In this document: positions 47,050-58,824 of the stretch, in pieces
Layout of the letters: every line of letters starts with the position of its first letter
How positions within the stretch are numbered: the first letter of the stretch is position 1
Source: Ephydatia muelleri
Taxonomy: Eukaryota > Porifera > Demospongiae > Spongillida > Spongillidae
NCBI GenBank assembly: GCA_013339895.1
Contig: JABACO010000025.1
Coordinates: 469,500-533,499, forward strand
Direction: 5' to 3'
Length of the DNA stretch: 64,000 nucleotides
Made by a program: the position numbers and the translations under genes
The notes under the pieces: model-generated
What the model was told of the DNA's origin: nothing
What the model saw: the letters and a program-made list of their open reading frames with translations, nothing else
The model's database searches: none

Positions 47050-47836
47050 TAACTAATCAGTTTGGTGTTGGATGGCTTCGATTTGGGTGTATTGCGCATT
47101 TGGAGTGAGGAATGATGTTTGCTTGTGAGCCTGTGTCCACCATAAATCTGATTGGTGTGTCTGGTACACATATAATCCATTCTCATCAGTATCTGTCTTT
47201 GCTTTCTGAGTGATACCTCCTACAAATTGTGAGTGGTCTTCCTTATCAGTGATTGCCTCCACTTTTCTTGGTGTCCTGCAGCATTTGGCAAAATGACCTA
47301 ACTTGCCACATTTGAGACATTTTTTCCCAAATGCAATGCACTCAGCCCATTTGTGCAATGTGCCACATTTCTTGCACCTGTGTTGACTCCTTACTGTATC
47401 TTCACTTCTGTGAAGTTTCAGGGTGTTCTGCTCCTCCTTGTCTTTCATGATTGCCATTGGTGACTGTGTTGTAGTTGTTTCATCCTTTAGAATTTTTTCC
47501 TGCTTCTTTGACTCCTCATCCACTTGACTGATACCTATAGCTTTCTCCAGCGTAACATTGGTCTCTCTCAAAAGTTTCTCTTTTTACATGTTCTGAGCTA
47601 ATTCCGCACACAATGTGATCCTTAATCATGTCATTCATAAGCTCACCAAATTTACAGCTGGTTGCTAGAAGCTTGAGTGCAGTCACAAATTGACTAACCG
47701 TCTCATGTTTCCTTTGGCAATGCATGTGGAATCTGTACCGCTCCATAGTTACATTTTGCTGGGCTAGGCAGTGTGCCTCAAACTTTTTGAACAGTATTTC
47801 AAGTTTGTCTTTGATCTCTTCATTAGTCAAGGTCAT
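47050..47836 (-). pseudogene. Gag and zinc knuckle, then protease start (Ty3/Gypsy)
   Basis: From ATG at 47836 (M-T-L-T-N-E-E-I-K-D) a capsid-like stretch includes Y-R-F-H-M-H, Q-F-V-T-A-L-K-L-L-A and I-K-D-H-I-V-C-G-I. A frameshift near 47575 leads to a region with two CxxC clusters (C-K-K-C-G and C-L-K-C-G-K-L-G-H-F-A-K-C-C), the second a CCHC knuckle. Another frameshift near 47170 precedes the protease motif F-M-V-D-T-G-S-Q-A, which holds the catalytic D-T-G. Confidence 0.8.
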
Positions 47837-49055
47837 CGTGGACCAATATTGTGCACCAGGTGCAATATTACAGTGCCACTTTGTTTATCTCAGGCTAAGA
47901 CTAACAGTTAATACCTTTTGTAGTGACAATACATTGAAAAAGAATAAGTTGTATCCTGGTCATATTAGCATAAGTTTATAATTTCACACTACATGTGTAT
48001 CACATTAATTGGCTTCGTCCAGGGAAGACCTTTTGTAGGTTTACTATGTGTTCTAATTATGGCATAGTGTCTGCCAAGTTTGAATCATGTGACTACTGAT
48101 GTCACTGTTAGTAGGTTTGAGGCTCTTTTGGCGATTGGTAATTTGAGTGAATGGTGTTGGAGGCATATATATATATATTTGTTATGGCTTTTAGGATAGG
48201 TGCTCTATTTTCTCCCCCCCCCCCCCACTCCAGTCCCATTTTTAATTTAATTGGACTGTGTACATGTGTGACTGACTACCTAGTGAATGGAATTGTTACT
48301 ATGGCAACTTTTCCCCTGATATGATTGATAATACTCATATAGCTGCTAGATGCAATGACATCATGCTGACATTATACTTTAACTGTGCTACTAGAGGCAT
48401 GCTATATACTGTAAGTGGCAGTGCAAGTGGCATTGTCTTGAACTAAACCCATCACTGGAAAATTCTGTATATCATAGGGTTAGGGTGCTTCTGCTGGCAC
48501 TAGAGACACACCTAAGAATACTCCTTGTATCATCTGCACTGTAGTCTTAAATGGTCGCACATATGCATAATGGAGTGTCTTATATCTAATCTAATAACTC
48601 AGCTGAGTGGCACGTATGAAAAAAAATACTTGTACACACTGTAGGTGGCATTAATGAAATCCATAGCCACTGACATTAGCGCGAAAAATGACCTAAAGTA
48701 ATTTTTCAAGATTTCAAATTCTTTGACATTCAAGAAGTCTGAAATGTCCTCTACACATTGCTTTTTATGCACTGAAAATTGGAGTAATCATCATGGAGTT
48801 GTAAGACTTTTATTTAGCCATACATTTCAACGCAATCATTACATTGAAATTGTATAATGTATGCCTTAGGTCCCTTTCCGCGGAAACAATTTATCCCATA
48901 TGATTATGTACATGTACATGTATTTTGTACAGTGACAAATTAGTGGTACCTATCACGAATGTTAGTTCGAAACAGTATAGTTGATGGACGTTGTTTGTAT
49001 CAGATGAAGAGCTTATTTTACATGTAGGTTTATAAAATCTTTTTTTTTTAAACAG
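47837..49055. other. intergenic, nothing recognised
   Basis: Includes the flank of the Ty3/Gypsy element, a TATATA stretch near 48168 and a C run near 48217. No gene. Confidence 0.35.
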
Positions 49056-49086
49056 GTTCTTCTTGTGGGTGTGTTCACTCTCCAAG
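49056..49086 (+). pseudogene. receptor copy E: end of signal-peptide exon
   Basis: Candidate exon between AACAG and GTGCTG encoding V-L-L-V-G-V-F-T-L-Q plus one base (phase 0 start, phase 1 end), like 13083-13110. A degraded second copy (GTGGGTGTGTTCACTCTCCA) lies at about 50298-50320. The matching first exon was not found. Confidence 0.45.
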
Positions 49087-50290
49087 GTGCTGTTGTAAAC
49101 CTAACTGTAACAGAATATATGTGCTCTCACTGTCACGATACATTTAAGAGCCAGGCAACCTTGTTTATGCGGAAGCTGGTTAGGGGAATAGTCAGATGTC
49201 TGTCTCAATGAACCTAGCTTTAGGTTCAGATTCGTTAACACACAGAAGATGCAAATGTACATTTGTTGTGCGTTAAAAATGTGTCTACAGCCCTGTAGAG
49301 CACGTACTGCATGATTTCGCCATCATAGACGATCATAAACGAGTGATGTTTTATTAACAGAGTCTGTGCAGCTACATGTATCTTACAGTCTTCATGCATG
49401 TAGGTGAGGGTCACAGCGCATGATAAGGTGTTCGAGCCTACACTGTACACTAAGCGCACATACATACAAGCTATGAATACATCACTTCAGTATACTCAGA
49501 GTACACCTATACAACCATGGCTACCAACACACCGCAATGTACACTTAGCATACAACCATGTATGCTACCCACACAGCATACAACTAAGCATGGCTACCAC
49601 TACATGTACAGCTCAATCAGAGACAATTCTACAAAAGCATTTGTGTCGTAAACAACAACTGTAGCACGAAACTTAACAAGATCACTAGAAATATCTCTGT
49701 AAGGTTATTCCATGCCATGCATCAAGAATTACACAGGACTCCAAGTAAGGCCTAGTTTCTTTTGTTTTCCCCTAAGAATTTGGGCCTGTGGACCATTTTT
49801 CATGTTTGATGCATTACGCATCTTTCATACAGTATGGGAAGTTTCGCTAGAAACTTCCATATAGGATTTAACCCCAACTATGAAGTCATTAAAAACACGC
49901 GACCTGTTTCTAACCAGACTCTAGACGATCGAATTGTTTAGCTTGTTGTTTGAATCGAAAAAGAAGACAAATTTTGAACGTTTCGTTGTTGTTTTATGTT
50001 GCAAAACCGCGTGGTTGTAGAGAACAAAAAGGGTACTGCCCACCCTCGTTCCCAGTCCCGGAATTATCCTCCTTGACAACGCATAAATAGGAACACTGGA
50101 AATTTCACCAATGGCTTAAGGACTGACTGGAAGAGTGCCTTCTGTGATTAAATAGTCGATGTAATTGTATTATTAGATGTGGGCCGTACTAAAGGCTACT
50201 CGCATCATTACAAATGGCAGAATCTTGACAAGTTCAATACCATACATAAATGATTTAACAATTAGCTATACGGTCTGTGTGTAAAACGTA
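49087..50290. other. intron or intergenic with dispersed repeat
   Basis: About 49826-50075 is the reverse complement of the repeat at 9231-9490. No coding support elsewhere. Confidence 0.5.
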
Positions 50291-50534
50291 TTTATAATGT
50301 GGGTGTGTTCACTCTCCAAAGTATTGTTGCTAACTACTGTAACATATGCTCCCACTGTCACTGTAAATTTAGACCCTCCTATTTAGTGCCCAGGGTAATA
50401 GTCTAATTCTAATGTTTCTAATCACTATTTCAACTAGACACAACTATTGGGGGGGATTTTTTTGAACATATTGGATATTTAATCCTATCAGGGTTTGTTA
50501 GTGTTCTTCTCATTCCATGTGGGACTTAACTTAC

Positions 50535-50935
50535 CAACCACTGATATGGCTGCATTTCCAACAGGAGTTGTGGTGAGTGATATTGGTGAGTAGTTGGAAC
50601 ATGAGACCACTAGACCATTCATTGCTGATGTGACCACCACAGAGAGGGTGGAGGTTAGACAGTAAACATTGCTAGTAAGAGGAGGTGTGTTGGTCACTGT
50701 GAAGGGTCCACATGTGCCACTTGAAGAACTGGTCAGACAGGATAGTCCAGGCCCTGGTGGACCTTGTGCCAGTAAGAGTGTGGTTCCTGAGCACACACCC
50801 ACTGATGTACATTCCATAGTGTGTTTCCAGCAAAGCTGCCAACATTACAGGTGTAGTTGACAGCAGTGTTAGGATATATCATTGTGGGACAGCTGGTCCC
50901 TCCAGTGAGCTGACATGGCAAGGTCAGGGAAGAAG
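50535..50935 (-). pseudogene. receptor copy E: Ig-like exon, inverted and frameshifted
   Basis: On the minus strand this is the close relative of the copy A Ig exon, with the same acceptor (CCTTCCAG) and donor (GTAAGT). It is 401 bp against 402 in copy A. One base is missing near 50818 (ATGTACATCAG against ATGTATCATCAG), which breaks the frame between W-N-V and S-V-G-V-C. The neighbouring signal, FN3, stalk and TM exons are all on the plus strand. Confidence 0.85.
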
Positions 50936-51207
50936 CTGGAAGGATGATAACATACATTTCATGTAGAAATCAATGTGATACAGTTTACTGTTCATGTAAG
51001 CCTTTGAGTTGTTTGTGTCATGGGCCTTTGGTATGACCAGTTGACAAGGTTACACATGTCAGGTGCAGCAAAGCTATGCTATTAGAACATGACTTCTGGA
51101 TTGTAGTTTAGCTCACATTACTATGCATGGTGTGAGGGGCGTGGTCCTATGTTTCCCCATTCTTGTACAAGTGAATGATAAAACACACTGTCATTTTGAT
51201 ATTGCAG

Positions 51208-52081
51208 CTGCTCCAAGTGCTCCAACCATTACATCACTGATCAGCACCTATTCAGACCAACTAACAGTGACCTGGACATCTGTTCCCACTGCTACCAGCT
51301 ACAGTGTCAGTATCAATGCCAGCACTCCTATCTCACTACCTGCTAATTCAAACACATACATGTACCTGTACACACTCACTGGTCTGACCAATAACACAGT
51401 CTACACTGTCTCAGTGGTGGCCATCAACTGTGCTGGGAGCAGTAGTCCTGCAACAATGACTGGAAGAACAGGTATGACAAGTCACATGTTTACTGAAATG
51501 TGCTAGACCACTGCTAGACCATGACTGTTGATGTTATCTTGTGTGACTAATGGTTGTTTGTAGGTAATGAACAAGCTGCTCCACCATCACTACCATCAAC
51601 CACACCCACTCCATTCACCACAACATGTAGGTAGGAGTGGAGCATTGTTAAATCTGTTCATGGTTCATTACAGTGGTGGTGTGTTCTATATAGAGCAAAT
51701 GACATATAATGTGATACTCTTCTCCTGTATTGAAGTACAGCACATATGCCCAGCATGTCATGGAGGTACATGTTCATATGCATCATTCTATCCAATCCTT
51801 CAGGTCCATCTATGCTGGCAGCTGACACATGCACTGCTGCAGTTGGTACAGCTGTTGGTATGTCAGTCTCTGTCACCTTTGTGGTGTCCTTCTCTATGGG
51901 AGTGTTGGTGGCTTCTGTTCTCTGCTACATTTCAAGAAGGTCCAAAGGATCATCACACAAACCAAGTTCACATGCTGATCCTGTTGCTACTGTGTATGAT
52001 GAGGTGGGCATTAATAAGAAGATGACGGGAGATGCTATGGAGATGAATACAAACACTGCATATGGATCACATGTTTCATAG
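51208..52081 (+). CDS. receptor copy E: FN3, stalk and TM exons, intact
   Basis: Exons FN3 51208-51471 (88 codons), stalk 51564-51626 (21 codons) and TM plus tail 51804-52081 all keep phase 1 and read open to the TAG stop. The FN3 runs from A-A-P-S-A-P-T-I-T-S to T-M-T-G-R-T. The stalk is Pro/Thr rich. The TM segment (V-G-T-A-V-G-M-S to S-V-L-C-Y) is followed by S-R-R-S-K, then A-T-V-Y-D-E-V and N-T-N-T-A-Y-G-S-H-V-S. T-V-Y-D-E-V fits the TxYxxV/I immunoreceptor switch consensus. This is the only intact membrane end of the family here, but its Ig exon is inverted upstream, so the whole gene is partial. Product and ligand unknown. Confidence 0.75.
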
Positions 52082-54815
52082 AGCAAGTATAATGATGTTT
52101 AGGCTCTGTATAGTTGTATGAGTAGATTTTTATGTTAATTACTTTTGACAATTTTGTAGCATATGTGAGTAAATGTTAACACTCACATGATTTGTCTTCT
52201 AACTTACAATGTATGTAGTTCAAGGCACTGAGCCAGCACACATATCCATGCATGCGATATTCAATCAAAATACACCCTTGCACCCAAAGACCTTATTTTC
52301 ATTCCTTCAGAATCAATGCATACGTGTCTACAATGGTCAGTGTAACTATGGTGGCATCACAACAGTGATTATCTATTGGTCATAGAAGTGCCCTGTTGTA
52401 CTCATGTGTAGGAACAGACACATTCACACTGATGCCGTACTGTAATACTTTGTAAAAAGATTGCTCTTTAATATCTGTAAGGATAATTAAAGGAAGTGCC
52501 TTGTTGTTTGGCACATGTCACAGCTAAATAACGTAGGAAAAGTACCTCAAATCATACTCCACTCTGGAACCAGCAGATGTGCATGTGCAATTAGCTCGTA
52601 GTGTTAGGCAACACCCCCTTATGTGTGGCATGAGGTGCTTAACATCAGAATACATTAAAGTGTGATCTTCTTACTCCTCTTCTGTTGGGTGCTGAACATC
52701 CTGATGAGTGACATGACTTATGATGTGGGCTGTGCACATAGGTAGTGGTACTCAGATGACTTGTGGCATAGATATGAGTACTCACTTGGGAGAACAGAAC
52801 ATGACAGAACACAATTTTGAATATCGTGTCCCAGCAATCATGTGTAACTGATTTCTGCCAAATACATGCCCTCAGACCACAAGCCGCCTTCTGTGCTCTC
52901 ATTGAGAGCTTTTTTGCATGCTCGGGAAGTGTGCAGTGTGGCACCAAAGGCACCCAAGCAAAGCTGAACTAACAAGCTGCACGCAAAGCATGTCGTATGG
53001 CATAAGCAAAGCAGACAAATCTTTGAACGCCTAGAGTAAATATGCATACACCATTCATGTATGATGACATGTAAGTAAATTAAAGAATGTGTTGACACAA
53101 CTACATGATGCATGCGCATGCTTGCTGCACTTCTAATAATTACTTAATAATAATAATTCGTTTCTTCTCACACAGATAATTCAGATGACTTCACGGAATG
53201 TGTAACCCAGATCAGTGTAGTGTATTAGGTTTAAAATGCCAGTTCACTCCCCCTTTGGCTAGTTCGTAGGTTGTTGCATTAATGTGTGTCAGGTTACAAT
53301 GGGACACACTTATGTTCAAACATTTTTATGCTTTGAATGCAAGTATGATGGTATTCAAAGTGATTTTATAATCAACACAACACACAGCATTGCATGAATG
53401 GTGGGTGACATGGATCATTATGGTTGTGTGAGCCTGCATGTATACTGTGCATATGTGCTTGGTGTTCAAAGGGTTAAAAAGCATGGGGAGCAGAACGGGT
53501 GGATTTGTCGCTGGAATTGTATTGCAGGTGAAAAGCTGACCCTAATATAACGAGTGAATAGTTGGTTTGCTTGTACCCTAAAACCCAAAGTTTTTCATAC
53601 TGGAAAAGTTTAAAAACAAATCTGAAGCCTTGGTGCACACAAAACATTATGGCACTGTACCGAAGTTGACAACATGAACAAGCTATCTGGAATTAATTTC
53701 TCCTTGATTTTAATAATTAATACAGCTGTGCTCTGCAGTTATACATAAATCAGTTAGTGTATTTACGTCATGTGCAACAAATATACCTCAGACTCCTTTG
53801 CCTAAAGCAAGAAGCTATACACTGCAAGCATTATAAAGTATACATCTCTGCCATCACTTATCACCAAGTGATGTCACATTGAAACAACCTTATATTACTA
53901 ACCATTGAAGTGCTGGGGGTGAGGCATGGTGTGCATGTGTTTGTGTGTGTGTATGTGTGTGTGTAATATCTGTTAGTGTTGACAGTCTTTAATTAATGCC
54001 TTTTACTGTATACTGAGCATCAACAGCAGCACAGTTGTTTGCCCACACAGATAGCCAGAAAGGCAGCAAAAACAGGATGTATGGGGCAAACTACCACATT
54101 GAATTGGCAAACAAATGATTTCCATCCATATGCCAAACATGACTTTAGACGGCCTTCATTTGACAGCTATCAAAGTACAGTAGGACCTAAGGTACCTGGT
54201 ACCTGCTGTGCTTCGATAAAACTCAGGTGTGGACAGATCATTGGCTGCTGTGAGGAGTGGGAGGGGCTTTGACATTAATAAGGCCCAGCAGCCTAGGGGT
54301 ATCCCCTCCCCCCTCCTCTCAGCTTGGAGATGTGGGGAGCACTGTAAGCTCCTGCCCCCCCCCGCCCCTACCCTTCCCCAACCTGCCCTCCCTTGGACTG
54401 CACATCCAGGCTGCAAACACTTCTCTATTTTATCAGAAGTTGTATCCAGCGAGTACTCAAGTAATGCATCATGCATTGAACCAAACAACTGCATGTTGCA
54501 CATCAAATGACACGTTCCCCAACATCCACAGAATACAACTTGAAGCCAATGGAAAGGGTGGTGTCACAGTAGCCCCAAGTCCCTCCCACCCCCTCACACC
54601 ACCTTGGCCATTCTTTACATCTACATTTAAACCTTCATGTGGTATTTTATTAAAAGACTAGCTTCAATGAATACATAAAAAAAAAAGCAAAAGACCATTT
54701 TACATTTGCCTACAGATACAACAGCTGTACATTGCACACAGTCATGGCACCTGAAAGAGAGCAAAGATACCATGTATATAATATACTAACCTGCATGTAT
54801 TTGTATGAGAGTATG
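52082..54815. other. intergenic, no supported gene
   Basis: Contains a (GT)n-like microsatellite at about 53926-53966 and a pyrimidine-rich block at 54300-54400. Open stretches at 52645-53119 (minus) and 54156-54660 (both strands) have no recognisable domain or splice support. Confidence 0.45.
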
Positions 54816-54988
54816 TACCTGTCACGGTTAATTTGGTCCGCCAGAAATTTTGGTCCCGGACCAAAATTTTCAGGAAATATTGGTCCGCGCGGACCAAAAT
54901 TTCCTGGAAAAAATTGTCCGAATCGGGAATAAATGGTCCGTGAAGTGATTATTGGGCCACGTGTCCGAAAAAATAGTTGAAGAAAGAA

Positions 54989-57900
54989 ATGGAGAGCGAC
55001 ATTGTGGATGACCTGAGCGACGATCTAATCCGCGACGTCTTTACGTACCTTTCCACAAACAAGTACCCAGAGGCATCCTCCTCTTCTCGGAAGAGAGTGA
55101 TACGAAAAAAGGCGTTAAAGTTTTTTATTTCCACAAGTGGCGAGCTGATGTACAAGCAGAAGTTAAAAGGAAAGGTACGTATCAACGGTTAATGTATTTG
55201 GAGCTACGTGGGAAGCCTAGCATGACGTGGTGGTGCGGTTTGAAACCCACTTTTGAATAGCGTTTATTTTCCATAGGAGCCCACATTTCTTCGCTATGTT
55301 CAAAGTCCAGAGGAAAGGAGACTAATTCTGCTAGCCTGTCACGTTCATCCAACTTCAGGCCACATGGGAAGAACTAGGACGCTACATAGGATAAAGGAAC
55401 GTGTCATGTGGCATGGAATGGTGAAAGATTGCACTGAAATGGTAGGTTACAGTTCAATAATTACATTACACTGCCAGAGGAGCAACCTCAATTTGTGACT
55501 GCGACTAGTATAGTAGAGTACGCATTTTAAAAAGTAACCACACTAAAAATTGATTGTCCAACATACTTGCCTTAGATAATGCTTGACATCACTGAAATGT
55601 TTAATCAGAAAATGAGGGAAAACTATCATAGTCAGCATTATAACCATATGGTCATATTTTATAGATACGAACATGTGACATTTGCCAGCGAATGAACAGA
55701 AAGCTCACTTGTGGCGTGCCTGAACTTCACCCAATTCCCGTGAAATCCCCATGGTACATGATAGGGATTGATTTCATTGGTCCTATTAGCCCACCTGGAG
55801 AAGATGGAAGTCAATATATTCTGACAATTAGTGACTATTTCACAAAGTGGGTCGAGGCCATTCCAACACCAGACAAAACAGCAACTACTGTTGCAAACTG
55901 CCTTTTTAAGGTATATAGCATGTATGAACTAATGATTTATATGCTGCAATTCATTACACTTTAGTGTTTATATTGCTTAGCATAAGCATTGCCTAGATGT
56001 AGGTGCAGAATGTAGCAGCGGTGTATGCACGTATAGGTGTTAGATTCTGATCATTTTCTGTATTGAGTGATTCTATTCACTATGTGTGTATGCATTTGTG
56101 TATGTATAAGTTTGGTGTTGCATAAGTGTGATACTGTATGCATGGCTATAATTATGTCACATTATGTATGGCCCTGATGATGTCACATGGGTCCATCAGG
56201 TTCTACCACATCTTCTCCTATTCTGTGAGAGAGTATATATTTATTACATTACAAAAGCTTGTGTTATTAAATGCTATTATTTAAAAATTCAGCAAATGTC
56301 TGCCATTTTGTGCTGTGCATACATAATCATGTATTCTTGTGCAGATCTTCATGAGAATGGGATTACCCAGAGTTATGCTCTCTGATAATGGTTCAGAGTT
56401 TTGCAATAAATTGAATGACAAGCTGGCTGAGATTCTAGGAGTGAAGAGGCGGCTTACAACACCATACCATCCTCAGGTAGGTATCTAAAGCTATACTACA
56501 TGTCATCAAACCTTGATTAACATTATTCACAGGCAAATGGTCTGGATGAGCGCTACAATCAGACACTGCAAAACATGCTGGCAAAGTTTGTTTCAACCAA
56601 ACAAACGGTGTGGAGCTCCTACCTAGACACTTGTACTTTTGCATACAATACATCAAGACATGAATCAAGCACCTATACACCATTTCAATTAATGTTTGGT
56701 CGTCAAGCAATTCTACCTGTTGATATAGACCTACAGAAGGAATCAGGTGATGAATTGCATCACAAGTATCAAATGTTGAATGATCCAGATATTGTAGCAG
56801 TTCAACACAAGCATCAGGTCATTTTGGAAGATGCAAAAAAGCACATTCTTGACGCTCAAAAGAAACAAAAGCAAAAGTATGACTCAAAATGTGCCAAGCC
56901 AAATTGCTTTCAAGTAGGAGAGCTAGTGATGAAGAAGAATTTTAGAAGAAAGAAAATGAAAGGTGGTAAACTGCAAGACCGATTTGATGGTCCTCACAGA
57001 GTTGTGAAGAAGATGCCACATGGAGTATATGAACTGATCAGCAAAGACGGCACTCTAATTCGAGCTACTGGAGGTCACCTTAAGATGTATCACAGCAATA
57101 TGCTCCAAGGAAGTATTTCATTTGATGACAAGCAAGCCTCCAGCAAAGTGATATCTGATGATCCATCAACCAGTGGTGTTAAGCCTGATGACACATCCAT
57201 CTGCAGTGATATTGAATGTTATGACCCATCCACCCCCAGTGATGCTAAGCATGATGGCCTACCCACACCCAGTAATATTGGGTGTGATGACACACTCACC
57301 CCCAGTGATGCTGAGCATGATCGCCTACCCACACCTAGTAATATTGGGTGTGATGACACACTCACCACCAGTGATGTTGAGCATGATGGCTTAACCACAC
57401 CCAGTAATACTGGGTGTGATGACACACTCACCACCAGTGATGTTGAGCGTGATGGTTTAACCACACCCAGTGATGTTGGATGTGATGATGACACGCACAC
57501 CATCAGTCATGCTAAACCTGATGACCAACCCACCACAAGTGATACTGAGCCTAAAGACCTACTCACCCTCAAAGATGCTGAACCTCCTGTCTTGCTATTT
57601 TGCTCCTGCAAAACACGTTGTGCTACTAAAAGATGTCTATGCAAGTTAAATCATTCATTCTGTGGACACTATTGCCATCCAGGTAAAAGTTGTTGTAATA
57701 TGGAAACAGCAAAACCACAAGAAGTTGTAAATTTAAGTGCCAGTGAAGATGATGCCCAAAATGATTCTGTATGGATAAAAGTAGGAGAATCTGTGTTGCA
57801 TAAGGAGGACAAAGTGGTATTGTCAAATAATGGATGGCTAACGGACAATATAATACATGCAGCTCAACAGCTTCTTAAACAAAGTCATCCTCATATATCT

Positions 57901-58497
57901 GGCCTTCAAAACCCAATTCTTCAGAAAACAAAAACCTTTGATGTGCAAAGAAACCTAGACTTTGTATAATGCCTAAATATCAAAGACAACCACTGGATAA
58001 CAGTATCTGCTGCTTCAAGCATTCCAGACACCATAAATGTATATGATAGCTTGAATGGTACATTAACTGAACCTTTGAAACAAATTATTGCAGATTTAAT
58101 GCATTCTGCGGGAAAGCAAATCACAGTACAGTATGTGAGTGTTCAGTACCAGAAGGGCTCGCAGGACTGTGGCTTATTTGCAATAGCCTTTGCCTGTGAA
58201 ATTTGTTTTGGCAAAGATCCTTCATCCGTTACGTTTGTCCAATCCACAATGAGACAGCACTTAATAGAGGGACTAGAGCAAGGAAATATTTTGCCATTTC
58301 CATCAGCTGTAAGACGACAAAGGTCACAGATGGTGCGTCAAGAGGTGTTTAGAATATTCTGCTCTTGCAGGATGCCTAATGATGGTAGAAAAATGATTCA
58401 ATGTTCAAAGTGCAGAGAGTGGTATCATTTGAACTGCGTCCGAGTCAGCAGGAAATTTTTGAGACACACTGTGCCGTGGTTCTGTGGTTGTAAATAA
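54989..58497 (+). pseudogene. Ginger1 transposase: integrase, CXC, Ulp1, PHD; one nonsense codon
   Basis: Exons join(54989-55174, 55277-55441, 55665-55910, 56345-56476, 56533-58497) keep one frame. Domains: H2C2 zinc (C-H-V-H-P-T-S-G-H, then T-C-D-I-C-Q); integrase core with G-I-D-F-I-G-P, L-S-D-N-G-S-E-F and N-G-L-D-E-R, spaced D-35-E; GPY/F-like region (R-F-D-G-P-H-R); a repeat-rich linker; a CXC-like Cys cluster (about 57595-57705); an Ulp1-type C48 peptidase with N-H-W, V-Y-D-S and Q-D-C-G; and a PHD finger (C-S-C-R to W-Y-H-L-N-C to F-C-G-C). TAA at 57967-57969 interrupts the frame before the peptidase, probably from CAA. The first 721 codons would still give a transposase without peptidase and PHD. 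Confidence 0.85.
57215..57490 (+). repeat. 60-bp coding minisatellite in the Ginger1 linker
   Basis: Four to five imperfect 20-residue repeats of the type S-N-I-G-C-D-D-T-L-T-P-S-D-A-E-H-D with L-P-T-P between. In-frame and acidic, it links the integrase and CXC-like parts. Confidence 0.8.
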
Positions 58498-58824
58498 GCT
58501 GATCAGTTTAGTACTCAACGTTATCTATTGTACTCTGGTTTTATATTATACTCTGGTTTCATATTCTGTTATTACTCTGGTTTGGTGTGAAGAATGTATT
58601 CAATTACTTGCATGTACTTGCATTGACCAAGACAGACCCCATTATTTCCGGTAAAACTCACGGCTGGAAATTTTGGTCCATACATATATACGCCAGTTAA
58701 CGGACCAATATTTCCAACACGGACCATTATTTCCGGTAATATCGGTCCGGCCGGACCAAGATTCGTTGGAAATTTTGGTCCGCCCGGACCCAAATTTTCA
58801 GGACCAAAATTCCGGTGACATACC

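Larger units (their letters stand above)
44150..47836 (-). mobile_element. decayed Ty3/Gypsy LTR retrotransposon, internal region
   Basis: Reading on the minus strand, the order is Gag, zinc knuckle, protease, reverse transcriptase, RNase H, integrase, which is Ty3/Gypsy order. Frameshifts and stops separate the domains. Just after the pol end (minus direction) a purine run AAAAAGGGGGC is followed by TGAAATAG, a plausible polypurine tract and start of the 3' long terminal repeat at about 44147. I found no matching 5' repeat beyond 47836, so the element is probably truncated. Confidence 0.85.
54820..58820 (+). mobile_element. Ginger1-like DNA transposon, complete
   Basis: The ends TGTCACGGTTAATTTGGTCC and (complement of the right end) TGTCACCGGAATTTTGGTCC are terminal inverted repeats, extended by several subterminal TTTTGGTCC / GGACCAAAA blocks. 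Identical TACC flanks occur at 54816-54819 and 58821-58824. TGTNR termini and 4-bp duplications are the known signature of Ginger1 elements, whose transposase resembles Ty3/Gypsy integrase. The 4001-bp element carries one intron-containing gene. Boundaries are exact and repeats well kept, so insertion looks recent. Confidence 0.92.

Noticed and set aside
47837-48300. 5' long terminal repeat of the Ty3/Gypsy element
   Set aside because: No sequence here matches the candidate 3' repeat start (TGAAATAGTAATAG...), so I could not support it.
52645-53119. Overlapping minus-strand open stretches as a gene
   Set aside because: No domain, no splice chain and no repeat relationship recognised.
57219-57503. 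Antisense Ser/Val-rich open stretch in the Ginger1 linker
   Set aside because: It is the shadow of the 60-bp coding repeat; the sense frame is part of a recognised transposase.
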